This document shows positions 19,121 through 27,315 of a DNA stretch of 64,000 bases, piece by piece; within the stretch, counting starts at the first letter, position 1, and every line of letters starts with the position of its first letter. The DNA lies in contig NZ_JH584241.1 in the NCBI RefSeq assembly GCF_000241485.1, forward strand, positions 308,035 to 372,034, in the 5' to 3' direction. A model generated the notes under the pieces. The model was not told where the DNA came from and did no database searches. It worked only from the letters and a program-made list of their open reading frames with translations. The translations under genes and the position numbers were made by a program. This DNA is from Sphingomonas sp. PAMC 26605. Its GTDB lineage: Bacteria; Pseudomonadota; Alphaproteobacteria; Sphingomonadales; Sphingomonadaceae.

Positions 19121-19136
19121 ATCCGATAAATCGGCT
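19121..19136. promoter_or_regulatory. Candidate GntR operator in the dehydrogenase/dehydratase divergent region
   Basis: ATCCGATAAATCGGCT contains the perfect inverted repeat CCGAT-AA-ATCGG (19123-19134) and matches the TCnnAyAAATnnG pattern seen at three other intergenic positions of this locus. It lies between two divergent genes of the same pathway, so one bound repressor could control both. Confidence 0.45.
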
Positions 19137-19260
19137 TTCTATCGATACGTCGCTGGGCTATCAATCGCGAAAGCGTTGCCGCGCGCTCGGCACGCAGGTG
19201 TAGCTTGGGGGAGGCGAAGATGGTCGGCTATTCAACCGCGCGGCGCGGGAGCGTCGTAAA

Positions 19261-21054
19261 GTGAGCGACGACGGCATGGTGAAGTTGCGGTCGCGCGCCT
19301 GGTTCGACAACATCGCCAATCCCGACATGACCGCGCTCTATATCGAGCGCTATCTCAATTACGGGCTCAGCCTGGAAGAGCTCCAGTCGAACCGGCCGAT
19401 CATTGGCATCGCGCAGTCGGGGTCAGATCTCGTGCCGTGCAACCGCCACCATCTGGTACTCGCCGAGCGCGTCCGCGACGGCATTCGCGATGCGGGCGGT
19501 ATCCCGATCGAATTTCCGACGCATCCGCTGCAGGAGACGGGCAAGCGCCCGACCGCCGGGCTCGACCGTAATCTTGCCTATCTGTCGCTGGTCGAAGTAT
19601 TGTTCGGCTATCCGCTCGACGGCGTCGTGCTGACGATCGGGTGCGACAAGACCACCCCCGCCGCGCTGATGGCGGCGGCGACGGTCAATATTCCGGCGAT
19701 CGCGCTGTCGGTCGGGCCGATGCTCAACGGCTGGCACAATGGCGAGCGCACCGGGTCGGGCACGATCGTATGGAAAGCGCGCGAGCTGCTCGCGGCGGGC
19801 GAGATCGACTATAAGGGCTTCATCGAGCTCGTCGCTTCGTCGGCGCCGTCGACCGGCTTCTGCAACACGATGGGCACCGCGACGACGATGAATTCGCTGA
19901 CCGAGGCGCTGGGCATGTCCTTGCCCGGCTCGGCGGCGATCCCGGCGCCGTACCGCGATCGGCAGCAATGCGCCTGGGAGACCGGGCGGCAGATCGTCGA
20001 GATGGTCCATGCGGACCGCAAGCCCAGCGACATCCTCACCCGCGCCGCGTTCCTAAACGCAATCAAGGTCAATTCGGCGATCGGCGGATCGACCAACGCG
20101 CCGATCCACCTCAACGCGATTGCGCGCCACATTGGCGTTGAGCTGACGCTGGCGGACTGGGAGGAGGTCGGGGCGGACGTGCCGCTGATCGTCAACCTGC
20201 AGCCGGCGGGCCAATATCTCGGCGAGGATTATTATCGCGCCGGCGGCGTGCCCGCGGTCATGGGAATGTTGCTTGCCGCGGGCGAGATCGACGGCGACGC
20301 CGTGACGTGCAACGGCAAGAGCGTCGCCGAAAATGTCGGCGGCAAGGCGACCGTGGATGTCGACGTCATCCGGACGCTTGCCGACCCGCTGATGCCGGCC
20401 GCGGGGCTATCGGTGTTCGGCGGCAATCTGTTCAACGGCGCGGTGATGAAGCTCAGCGTCATCTCAGAAGAGTTTCGCGACCGCTATCTGCGCAATCCGG
20501 CGGACCCGGAGGCGTTCGAAGGCCGCGTCGTGGTGTTCGACGGGCCCGAGGATTATCATCACCGGATCGACGATCCGACCCTGGCGCTAGACCAGAACAC
20601 TGTGCTGATCATGCGCGGGGCAGGGCCGGTCGGCTATCCCGGCGGCGCCGAGGTCGTCAACATGCGACCCTCCGCCGCGCTGATCCGCGCCGGCGTCCAC
20701 GCGCTGCCGTGCATCGGAGACGGGCGGCAATCGGGGACGAGCGGATCCCCGTCGATCCTCAACGCGTCGCCCGAGGCTGCGGTCGGCGGGGGACTGGCGG
20801 TGGCCGAGACCGGCGATCGGATCCGGATCGATCTCAAGACGCGGCGCGTCGATCTGCTCGTTTCCGACGCGGAGATGACGCGCCGCCGGCACGCGCTCGC
20901 GGCCATCGAACAGACGCTCGCCCCGCCGTCGCAAACGCCGTGGCAGGAAATCCAGCGTGGTATCGTTGGTCAGTTCGATACCGGCGCGGTACTCGAGCCG
21001 GCGGTCAAATATCAGCGGATCGCGCAGCAGGGACTGCCGCGGGACAGCCATTGA
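19261..21054 (+). CDS. Aldonate dehydratase, IlvD/EDD family (L-arabonate/D-xylonate/D-galactonate type)
   Basis: The 597-residue product has the iron-sulfur/magnesium core of the IlvD/EDD family: [18 protein letters not shown] (cluster cysteine), [15 protein letters not shown] and [19 protein letters not shown]. Length and text are closest to pentonate dehydratases such as Caulobacter XylD and to arabonate dehydratases, and less like housekeeping IlvD. It dehydrates an aldonate to a 2-keto-3-deoxy acid. The GTG at 19261 has GGGAG upstream; an in-frame ATG at 19276 is an alternative. It pairs with the divergent aldose dehydrogenase. The downstream aldolase or dehydrogenase steps are not in this window. 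Confidence 0.88.
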   Translation: MSDDGMVKLRSRAWFDNIANPDMTALYIERYLNYGLSLEELQSNRPIIGIAQSGSDLVPCNRHHLVLAERVRDGIRDAGGIPIEFPTHPLQETGKRPTAGLDRNLAYLSLVEVLFGYPLDGVVLTIGCDKTTPAALMAAATVNIPAIALSVGPMLNGWHNGERTGSGTIVWKARELLAAGEIDYKGFIELVASSAPSTGFCNTMGTATTMNSLTEALGMSLPGSAAIPAPYRDRQQCAWETGRQIVEMVHADRKPSDILTRAAFLNAIKVNSAIGGSTNAPIHLNAIARHIGVELTLADWEEVGADVPLIVNLQPAGQYLGEDYYRAGGVPAVMGMLLAAGEIDGDAVTCNGKSVAENVGGKATVDVDVIRTLADPLMPAAGLSVFGGNLFNGAVMKLSVISEEFRDRYLRNPADPEAFEGRVVVFDGPEDYHHRIDDPTLALDQNTVLIMRGAGPVGYPGGAEVVNMRPSAALIRAGVHALPCIGDGRQSGTSGSPSILNASPEAAVGGGLAVAETGDRIRIDLKTRRVDLLVSDAEMTRRRHALAAIEQTLAPPSQTPWQEIQRGIVGQFDTGAVLEPAVKYQRIAQQGLPRDSH

Positions 21055-21194
21055 TCGCGCCGCGCGTGATCCCGCGCGATCGCCGCGACGTGCTGGGCGA
21101 GGGGCTCGGCGGCGCGCTGTTCGAAGTCGATCCCGGCTGTATCGGCACGCCGACCCAACGCTATCGCGGATACGATCAGAGGAGAGCAATGTGA
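21052..21194 (+). pseudogene. Possible stump of a sugar lactonase (SMP-30/gluconolactonase-like)
   Basis: From a TTG overlapping the dehydratase stop, a 47-codon frame reads [18 protein letters not shown] followed by ALFEVD. This resembles the opening strand of SMP-30 gluconolactonases (typically LGEGP..., then ...LYWVD), but the frame then ends and no further lactonase sequence follows. A lactonase is the missing step between the dehydrogenase and dehydratase of this locus, which makes a remnant plausible. The match is short, so chance is possible. Confidence 0.28.
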
Positions 21195-22339
21195 AACGAC
21201 AAAATGGTGCGGCACTGGCCGCGAGCGCGCTGGCCCTGGTTCTGGCGAGCCCGGCGGTCGCCGGCGAGGCGAAGCAGAGCAGCTTCGGCACGCTGCCCGA
21301 CGGCCGCCCCGTCGCCGCGGTGACCTTGACCAATGCGCACGGCGTCTCTGCGCGCGTGATCGCGCTGGGTGCGGCGCTGCAGTCGATGATCCTGCCCGAT
21401 CGCAACGGCAAGCCGATCGATGTCGCGGTGGGGTACGACACGCTCGAGGGTTACGCCACCAAGCCCGAATTCTTCGGGGCGACGGTCGGTCGTGTCGCCA
21501 ATCGCATCGCCGGCGGCCGCTTCACCTTCGACGGCCACACCTATCACACGCCGGTCAATAACGGCCCCAATTCGCTGCACGGCGGAACCAAGGGCTTCGA
21601 CAAGGTGCTGTGGGAGGTCGTCAGCGTGAAGAGCGGCCCGACCGCTTCGGTGACGTTGCGCTATGTCAGCCCCGATGGCGACATGGGCTATCCCGGCACG
21701 CTGACCACCTTCGCCACCTACGCGCTCGACGAGCGCAATCAGCTGACGATCGAATATCGCGCCACCACCGACAAGCCGACGCTCGTCAACATTTCGAACC
21801 ACAGCTATTGGAACATGGCCGGCGCGGGCTCGCCCGGCGGCGCGATGGGGCATCTCGTCACGATCCCGGCCGAGCGCTACACGCCGACCGACGCGACGTC
21901 GATCCCGACCGGCGCCCTGCCGAGCGTGGCGGGCACGGTGTTCGACTTTCGCACGCCGCAACCGGTCGGTGCGCGCGTGCGCGACGGGCGCGATCCGCAG
22001 ATCGTCTATGGTCGCGGCTATGATCACAATTGGGTGATCGGCACCGCCGTCACCGCGCAGCCGCATCTGATGGCCAAGGTGACCGAGCCGCAATCGGGCC
22101 TCGGCTTCGAACTGTGGTCGAACCAGCCGGGGTTGCAATTCTATTCGGGCAATTTCTTCGATGGCAGCGTGGTCGGCAAGGGCGGGCGGATCTATCGCAT
22201 GGGCGATGCGATCGTGATGGAGCCGCAGCTCTTTCCCGACGCGCCCAACCAGCCGAAATTCCCCTCGGCACGGCTCGATCCCGGCCAGACCTATCGCAAC
22301 GTCATCATCTACAAATTCACCCTCGATGCGAAACGTTGA
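21191..22339 (+). CDS. galM: Secreted aldose 1-epimerase (mutarotase)
   Basis: GTG at 21191, four bases after GAGGAGAG, opens a signal peptide (KRQNGAALAASALALVLASP, cleavage near AVAGE). Mutarotase marks follow: NRIAGGRFTFDG, NNGPNSLHGGTKGFD, the catalytic histidine in NISNHSYWNMAG and the catalytic glutamate region EPQLFPDAPNQPKFPSARL. The enzyme interconverts alpha and beta anomers of galactose, glucose or arabinose. The signal peptide puts it in the periplasm, where it could supply the right anomer to the symporter at 27316. It lies in one operon with the dehydratase and the GH5-like gene. Confidence 0.9.
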   Translation: MKRQNGAALAASALALVLASPAVAGEAKQSSFGTLPDGRPVAAVTLTNAHGVSARVIALGAALQSMILPDRNGKPIDVAVGYDTLEGYATKPEFFGATVGRVANRIAGGRFTFDGHTYHTPVNNGPNSLHGGTKGFDKVLWEVVSVKSGPTASVTLRYVSPDGDMGYPGTLTTFATYALDERNQLTIEYRATTDKPTLVNISNHSYWNMAGAGSPGGAMGHLVTIPAERYTPTDATSIPTGALPSVAGTVFDFRTPQPVGARVRDGRDPQIVYGRGYDHNWVIGTAVTAQPHLMAKVTEPQSGLGFELWSNQPGLQFYSGNFFDGSVVGKGGRIYRMGDAIVMEPQLFPDAPNQPKFPSARLDPGQTYRNVIIYKFTLDAKR

Positions 22340-22355
22340 AGTGCGGGAGGCTGTC

Positions 22356-23492
22356 ATGACCCGATTTACGGTGCTCCTGCTCGGCACGGCGGCGATCTTC
22401 GCCGCGGCGAGCGCCCCGGCGGAGGCGCGCGAGCGCTGGACGCCCCAGCAGGCCAATGGCTGGTACGCCAGACAGCCCTGGCTGGTCGGCTCGAACTACA
22501 CCCCCGCCTCGGCGATCAATCAGCTCGAAATGTGGCAGGCCGCCACCTGGGACCCCAAGCGGATCGATGCCGAACTGGGCCTGGCGCAGGGCATCGGCAT
22601 GAACACGATGCGCGTGTTCCTGCACGATCAACTGTGGGAGCAGGACCCGGAGGGCTTCAAGCGCCGGATCGATGAATTCCTGACGATCGCCGCGAAGCAC
22701 AGGATCAAGCCGCTGTTCGTCTTGTTCGACAGCTGCTGGGATCCCAATCCCGTGCTGGGGCCGCAACATCCGCCGATCCCGGGGGTGCACAATTCGGGCT
22801 GGGTCCAATCGCCGGGCCTGCCCGGACTGCGCGACCCGGCGCGCTATCCGAAATATCGCGCCTATGTCACGGGCGTAATCGGCGCGTTCGCCAAGGACGA
22901 GCGCATTCTCGGCTGGGACTTGTGGAACGAGCCCGACAATCCCGCCGAGCAATATAAGGGGCAGGAGGGCAAGGAGCCGCTGGTGCGCCACCTGCTCGCG
23001 CAAGTGTTCGACTGGGCGCGCGCTGCGGAGCCGATCCAGCCGGTGACGAGCGGGGTATGGTGGCACGACGACTGGTCCCCGGGCGCCAAGCTGACCGGGA
23101 TGGAGAAGCTCCAGCTCGAACAGTCGGACGTCGTCACCTTCCACGACTATGGCTGGCCCGAGCAGTTCGAGGGCCGCGTGAAGCAGCTCATACTCTACGG
23201 TCGCCCGGTGCTGTGCACCGAGTTCATGGCGCGCGGCAACGGATCGACCTTCGACGGATCACTGCCGATCGGCAAGCGCTACAATGTCGCGATGATCAAC
23301 TGGGGTTTCGTCGATGGCAAGACGCAGACGCGCCTGCCGTGGGACAGCTGGAAGAAGCCCTATACGATCGACGAGCCGACCCTGTGGTTCCATGAGGTGT
23401 TTCGCGCCGATGGAACGCCGTATCGCCCGGCCGAAACCGCTTTGATCCGGCGCCTTGCGGCCGCGCCGAAGACGGTTGTGCCAGCTCAATAA
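22356..23492 (+). CDS. Secreted clan GH-A glycoside hydrolase (GH5-like)
   Basis: The start at 22356 has GGGAGG 5 bases upstream and opens a signal peptide (MTRFTVLLLGTAAIFAAASA, cleavage near AEARE). The TIM barrel shows GMNTMRVFLHDQLW, the acid/base motif GWDLWNEPDN and a nucleophile candidate in PVLCTEFMAR, the clan GH-A pattern with two catalytic glutamates. Family members cleave beta-1,4-glucans, mannans, xylans or galactans. An exact family or substrate is not evident; in an arabinose/galactose locus an endo-galactanase-like role is a guess. It follows the epimerase after 16 bases. Confidence 0.8.
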   Translation: MTRFTVLLLGTAAIFAAASAPAEARERWTPQQANGWYARQPWLVGSNYTPASAINQLEMWQAATWDPKRIDAELGLAQGIGMNTMRVFLHDQLWEQDPEGFKRRIDEFLTIAAKHRIKPLFVLFDSCWDPNPVLGPQHPPIPGVHNSGWVQSPGLPGLRDPARYPKYRAYVTGVIGAFAKDERILGWDLWNEPDNPAEQYKGQEGKEPLVRHLLAQVFDWARAAEPIQPVTSGVWWHDDWSPGAKLTGMEKLQLEQSDVVTFHDYGWPEQFEGRVKQLILYGRPVLCTEFMARGNGSTFDGSLPIGKRYNVAMINWGFVDGKTQTRLPWDSWKKPYTIDEPTLWFHEVFRADGTPYRPAETALIRRLAAAPKTVVPAQ

Positions 23493-23499
23493 GCGCAAG

Positions 23500-23531
23500 G
23501 CAGCGGACGTCTTTAGGGCGGCGTCCGCTGC
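23500..23531 (+). terminator. Strong hairpin after the GH5-like gene, no T-tract
   Basis: GCAGCGGACG at 23500-23509 pairs perfectly with CGTCCGCTGC at 23522-23531 around a 12-base loop, 8 bases after the stop. There is no T-run, so it may be a Rho-assisted terminator or an mRNA 3' end protector. Confidence 0.5.
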
Positions 23532-23550
23532 ACCGGTCCTCATTGTCGTG

Positions 23551-23566
23551 GTCTGACAAATATGAC
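23551..23566. promoter_or_regulatory. Candidate GntR operator upstream of the second TBDR
   Basis: GTCTGACAAATATGAC is an imperfect inverted repeat (GTC...GAC) that agrees with the element at 18069 in 11 of 16 positions. It lies about 80 bases upstream of the TBDR start, just after the hairpin that ends the preceding operon. Confidence 0.5.
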
Positions 23567-23644
23567 TTGTCCTATCGGCACGGGTTCGATAGGCAAAGGT
23601 CTCAGCCGAATGGAAAAGTCGGCGGGTTTTTCAGGAGGGGTAAA

Positions 23645-26383
23645 ATGATGTCGAAATTCGCAGTACTTTCGTCTGTGTCGCTGTTCGCCCTGATCGGCGC
23701 GGCACCCGCTTTGGCGCAAGATCAGGCGCCGGCGCCATCTCAGGCGGCGGCGCAGGATGATACCGCCGCCACCGATATCGTCGTCACCGGGATCCGCGCC
23801 TCGCTCGCCAAGGCGGCGGACATCAAGCGCGATTCCTACAATGTCGTCGATTCGATCGTCGCCGACGATATCGGCAAGCTGCCCGATCGCACCGTCGCCG
23901 CCGCGCTCCAGCGCGTGCCCGGCGTGCAGGTCACGGTCGGCGACAATAACGAGATCGTCAACCCGATCATCCGCGGCCTGCCCGACATCCTCACCACGCT
24001 CGACGGGCGCGAGATCTTCACCGGCACGGGGCGCGGTTTCAGCTATCAGGACCTGCCGGCGGAAGCGCTGGCGGGTGCCGACGTCTATAAGTCGAATTCG
24101 GCCGAGCTGATCGAAGGCGGCGTCGCCGGCGTCATCAATCTGCGCCTGCACAAGCCGTTCGACTTCAAGGGCTTCACGCTCGCGGGCAATGCGCGCGCGG
24201 TCTATAGCGGCAATGCGCAGGAGGTGAATCCGGTGCTCGGCCTGCTCGTTTCGGATCGCTTCGAAACCGGCCTCGGCGAGATGGGCCTGCTGGCCGACGT
24301 CTCGTATTCGCACAACGTGTTCGACCGCCCGGTCGCCTTCAATTGCGATTTCCGCAGCGGCACGCAGGGCCCTCCCGGTGCCGCCGGCGTCATCGCGCCG
24401 ACGTGCGTCGGCGGCGTCGAGCAGCAGGGCACGTATGAGCGCAAGCAAGCCAATGTGGCCTATCAGTGGAAGGCTGCGCCGGGCCTCGAGATTTACGCCA
24501 ATGGCCTGTACACACGCTACAGCAACAAGTCGGCGAGCTATTTCCAGATCGACGACGTGTTCAGCGGCACCTCCTTCAGCAATGTCCAAAAGACGAACGA
24601 GTGCAAGAATTATGCTGTCAATGGCGCGGGTTTCTATGATCCCACCGGCACGGTGCAGAACCTATGTACCGCCAGTTCGTTTACTTCGACCGGGCATGGC
24701 GGCTTCACCAGCACGCAAGCGCATTACGATCGCACCTCGGTCTATATCATCTCGGGCGGTGCGAAATATACGGCTGGCAATCTCAGCCTGAGCGGCGACG
24801 TTTCGTATCAGCATTCGCAAGTGCGCAATCAGAACTTCATTCTCGACGTCTTCAAGTCGGGCAACGGCATTACCACCAACGTTGCGACCAACGTCAATGG
24901 CGGCGCAGTCTACACCGACACCGTCAATGGTCTGGGCGACCCGACGAATTTCGCGCTGTCGCCACTGAACCAGGACAACGTCCGCGATCGCGGCAAGGAA
25001 TTTGCCGCGAAGGTCGACGGGACCTATCGGATCGGCAGCATTCTCGACAATATTCAGTTCGGTGCCCGGTACGCCGATCATAGCGCTACGCACCAACAAT
25101 CGCTCGGCGGCACCTGCGGCACCGTTTGCGGGACGCTCATCTCGAACGTCCCGTTCCTGGATTCGAATTTCCTCATCCATGCGCTCGGCACGCCGACGAT
25201 CAACAATGGCTTCGGCATCATCGTTCCGAACCAGGACGAACTGCGCAACCCTGCCGTTCAAGACAAACTGCGGGCGCTTTATGGCCTCGGCGCGGGCTTC
25301 CCCGATTTTACGCCGGATCGCTCCTTCTCCGCGTCCGAAAAGACCTATTCGGCCTATCTCCAGGCTGCCTACAAGGTGCCGATCAGCGGACCGATCACGC
25401 TCGATGGCCAGATCGGCGGGCGCTACACGCGGACCGAACGGCAAATCGCGGGTGCATCGTTCGTGACCCCGGCATCGACGACGGCGGTGCCCAACCCGGC
25501 GCCCGTTTTGACGCCGTTCGGTGCGAGCACCACCGACAACGACTTCCTGCCGAGTGCGAGCGCGCGGTTGCGGTTCGGCGGCGGCTTGCAGGCGCGCGCG
25601 ACCTACTCGCGCGCGATCGCACGGCCGAGCTTCGGGGATCTCAACCCCGGGCTCAGCTATCTGATCTCGACCAACAGCCTGATTCTGCCGGCCGGGTCGG
25701 GCGGCAACCCGAATTTGCGGCCGCAAAAGTCGGACAGCTATGATGCGACGCTCGAATATTATTTCTCGCGCAACGGCTTCGTCGCGATCGGCGGCTATTA
25801 CAAGGACATCAAGGACCGCGTGATCAGCCAGAGCCAGGTCGAGACGATCAACGGCTTCAACTACAACATCACCCGCCCGCGCAACGTCGGCGCGGTGACG
25901 CTCAAGGGGATCGAAGTCAGCGCGCAGACGTTCTTCGATTTCCTGCCCGGCGCGCTCAACGGCTTCGGGGTCTTCGGCAACTTCACGCTCGCGGACAGCA
26001 AGGTCAAGACCGTCGGCGATCCGCTGTTCGGCCAGAACATCCAGGGCGTGTCGAAGTACAATTACAACATCGGCGGGCTGTACGACAAGAAGGGCCTGAC
26101 CGGCCGGGTCGTCTATACCTATCGCTCGAGCTATTATGATGAGAATTATGGCGGCACCAACGTCCGCCCGGTCGGCCAGTCGCTGATCCTCAACCAGGTG
26201 CGTCCGAACGGCCGTCTCGATGCGAGCATCGGTTTCGAGTTCCGCAAGGGCGTAACGCTGTCGATCGACGGCACCAACCTGACGCGCGCCAAATATCGCA
26301 GCTATTATGGCGATTCGAACCTGCCGCGCGATTATCGCTACGACGATTCGTCCTACTCGTTGGGCGTCGCAGTCCGGTTCTGA
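23645..26383 (+). CDS. TonB-dependent receptor of the arabinose/galactose locus
   Basis: The ATG at 23645 is chosen because AGGAGG ends 6 bases upstream and a signal peptide follows (MMSKFAVLSSVSLFALIGAA, cleavage near ALAQD). DIVVTGIRASLAKAADIKRD at about residue 44 and DDIGKLPDRTVAAALQRVPG mark the plug; the barrel ends YSLGVAVRF. At 912 residues it has the usual size for sphingomonad oligosaccharide receptors. It probably imports arabinan- or galactan-derived oligosaccharides released by the nearby glycosidases. A T-tailed hairpin follows the stop. Confidence 0.95.
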   Translation: MMSKFAVLSSVSLFALIGAAPALAQDQAPAPSQAAAQDDTAATDIVVTGIRASLAKAADIKRDSYNVVDSIVADDIGKLPDRTVAAALQRVPGVQVTVGDNNEIVNPIIRGLPDILTTLDGREIFTGTGRGFSYQDLPAEALAGADVYKSNSAELIEGGVAGVINLRLHKPFDFKGFTLAGNARAVYSGNAQEVNPVLGLLVSDRFETGLGEMGLLADVSYSHNVFDRPVAFNCDFRSGTQGPPGAAGVIAPTCVGGVEQQGTYERKQANVAYQWKAAPGLEIYANGLYTRYSNKSASYFQIDDVFSGTSFSNVQKTNECKNYAVNGAGFYDPTGTVQNLCTASSFTSTGHGGFTSTQAHYDRTSVYIISGGAKYTAGNLSLSGDVSYQHSQVRNQNFILDVFKSGNGITTNVATNVNGGAVYTDTVNGLGDPTNFALSPLNQDNVRDRGKEFAAKVDGTYRIGSILDNIQFGARYADHSATHQQSLGGTCGTVCGTLISNVPFLDSNFLIHALGTPTINNGFGIIVPNQDELRNPAVQDKLRALYGLGAGFPDFTPDRSFSASEKTYSAYLQAAYKVPISGPITLDGQIGGRYTRTERQIAGASFVTPASTTAVPNPAPVLTPFGASTTDNDFLPSASARLRFGGGLQARATYSRAIARPSFGDLNPGLSYLISTNSLILPAGSGGNPNLRPQKSDSYDATLEYYFSRNGFVAIGGYYKDIKDRVISQSQVETINGFNYNITRPRNVGAVTLKGIEVSAQTFFDFLPGALNGFGVFGNFTLADSKVKTVGDPLFGQNIQGVSKYNYNIGGLYDKKGLTGRVVYTYRSSYYDENYGGTNVRPVGQSLILNQVRPNGRLDASIGFEFRKGVTLSIDGTNLTRAKYRSYYGDSNLPRDYRYDDSSYSLGVAVRF

Positions 26384-26444
26384 AGTCGCTTCCCGATGTC
26401 CCTGGTATCCGTTCGATGTGGATCGACCGGATGCCCCTTCCTCG

Positions 26445-26475
26445 CGGACGTGGCCAAGGCCGCGTCCGTTTTTTT
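26445..26475 (+). terminator. Intrinsic terminator after the second TBDR
   Basis: The arms 26445-26455 and 26458-26468 pair over 11 positions with one G-T wobble. They are followed directly by seven T (26469-26475). It lies between the TBDR and the facing GntR gene and may serve as the TBDR terminator. Confidence 0.75.
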
Positions 26476-26489
26476 GGGGTACCTGCCGT

Positions 26490-27218
26490 TCATTCGGCGG
26501 ACGAGCGGACGATCAAGTCCATCACGTCGTCGAGGATGCGCAGCATCGCGATGCGGGACGCTTCGGGATCGCGCGCTTCGATCGCGAACAGCACCGCCTC
26601 GTGCGCGGCGAGATCGGCTGTCCGGCCCTGGATACGGTTGGTAAAGCGGATCGAGGTGCGCAGCGCGGTCGCCACGACATCGCAGAATTGCGCGAAGAAC
26701 GGATTGGTCGAAGCGCGCAGGATCGCGACGTGAAACGCGATGTCCGCCTCGAGCGTGTCGTCCTCGCCGGTTTCGGCAACGCGCATCCGGTTGAACCCGG
26801 CCCGGATCAGCGCCAGCCCCTTCTTGTCGGCGAAGGTCGCGGCGAGCGCCGCGGCGGCCGGCTCGATCGCCACGCGCAATTGATTGAACTCACGCAGCAA
26901 TTTGATCGAGAATTTGCGATCGAGCAGCCAGCGCAGCACGTCGGGGTCGAACAGATTCCACGCGCTGTCGGGTTGGACGATGGTGCCTTGCCGCGGTCGC
27001 GCGCTGAGCAGGCCTTTGGTCGTCAGCATCTTGACCGCTTCGCGCGTCACCGAGCGGCTGACGCCGTGCTGCTTCGACAATTCAGCCTCGGTCGGAAAGG
27101 CTTTGTCGGCATAGCCGCCGGTGACGATGGTTTTGCCGAGATGATCGAGCAACCCGTACGTCAGATTACGCCCGAGCGAGATCCGAATTTCACCGGGGTC
27201 GGTAGACATTGCTTGCAC
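26490..27218 (-). CDS. GntR-family regulator, FadR/FCD subgroup
   Basis: The N-terminal winged helix has FPTEAELSKQHGVSRSVTRE and the wing text LLSARPRQGTIVQP. The C-terminal all-helical FCD ligand domain has the expected acidic and histidine metal/ligand positions (ADIAFHVAILRASTNPFF and a later AAHEAV). Length is 242 residues; an internal ATG three codons later is an equal start. FCD regulators usually respond to sugar acids or organic acids, which suits a pathway through aldonates. The divergent symporter and the shared 16-bp element in four control regions suggest it is the local repressor. Confidence 0.88.
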   Translation of the reverse strand: MQAMSTDPGEIRISLGRNLTYGLLDHLGKTIVTGGYADKAFPTEAELSKQHGVSRSVTREAVKMLTTKGLLSARPRQGTIVQPDSAWNLFDPDVLRWLLDRKFSIKLLREFNQLRVAIEPAAAALAATFADKKGLALIRAGFNRMRVAETGEDDTLEADIAFHVAILRASTNPFFAQFCDVVATALRTSIRFTNRIQGRTADLAAHEAVLFAIEARDPEASRIAMLRILDDVMDLIVRSSAE

Positions 27219-27248
27219 TCCTTGCGGTTCGCCTTGTAGGTAGAATAG

Positions 27249-27264
27249 ATCATATAAATGGGCC
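27249..27264. promoter_or_regulatory. Candidate GntR operator in the gntR/symporter divergent region
   Basis: ATCATATAAATGGGCC matches the left half and centre of the element at 18069 (11 of 16 positions). It lies 31 bases upstream of the GntR start and 52 bases upstream of the symporter start, where it could serve autorepression and control of transport. Only the left half-site is well kept. Confidence 0.4.
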
Positions 27265-27315
27265 GGCCGCTATGCCATGCTTAGCTGGCGGACCGAATTT
27301 GGGGAAGGGTTCGGG

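Noticed and set aside
19060..19259. A 66-codon plus-strand frame with an ideal AGGAGG site (MNRSRGIRSAAASSLSAIFL) ending just before the dehydratase.
   Set aside because: The ribosome-site match lies inside the start of the opposite dehydrogenase gene, the frame covers the presumed operator and promoter region, and the product has no recognisable domain. It could still be a leader, but I see no support.
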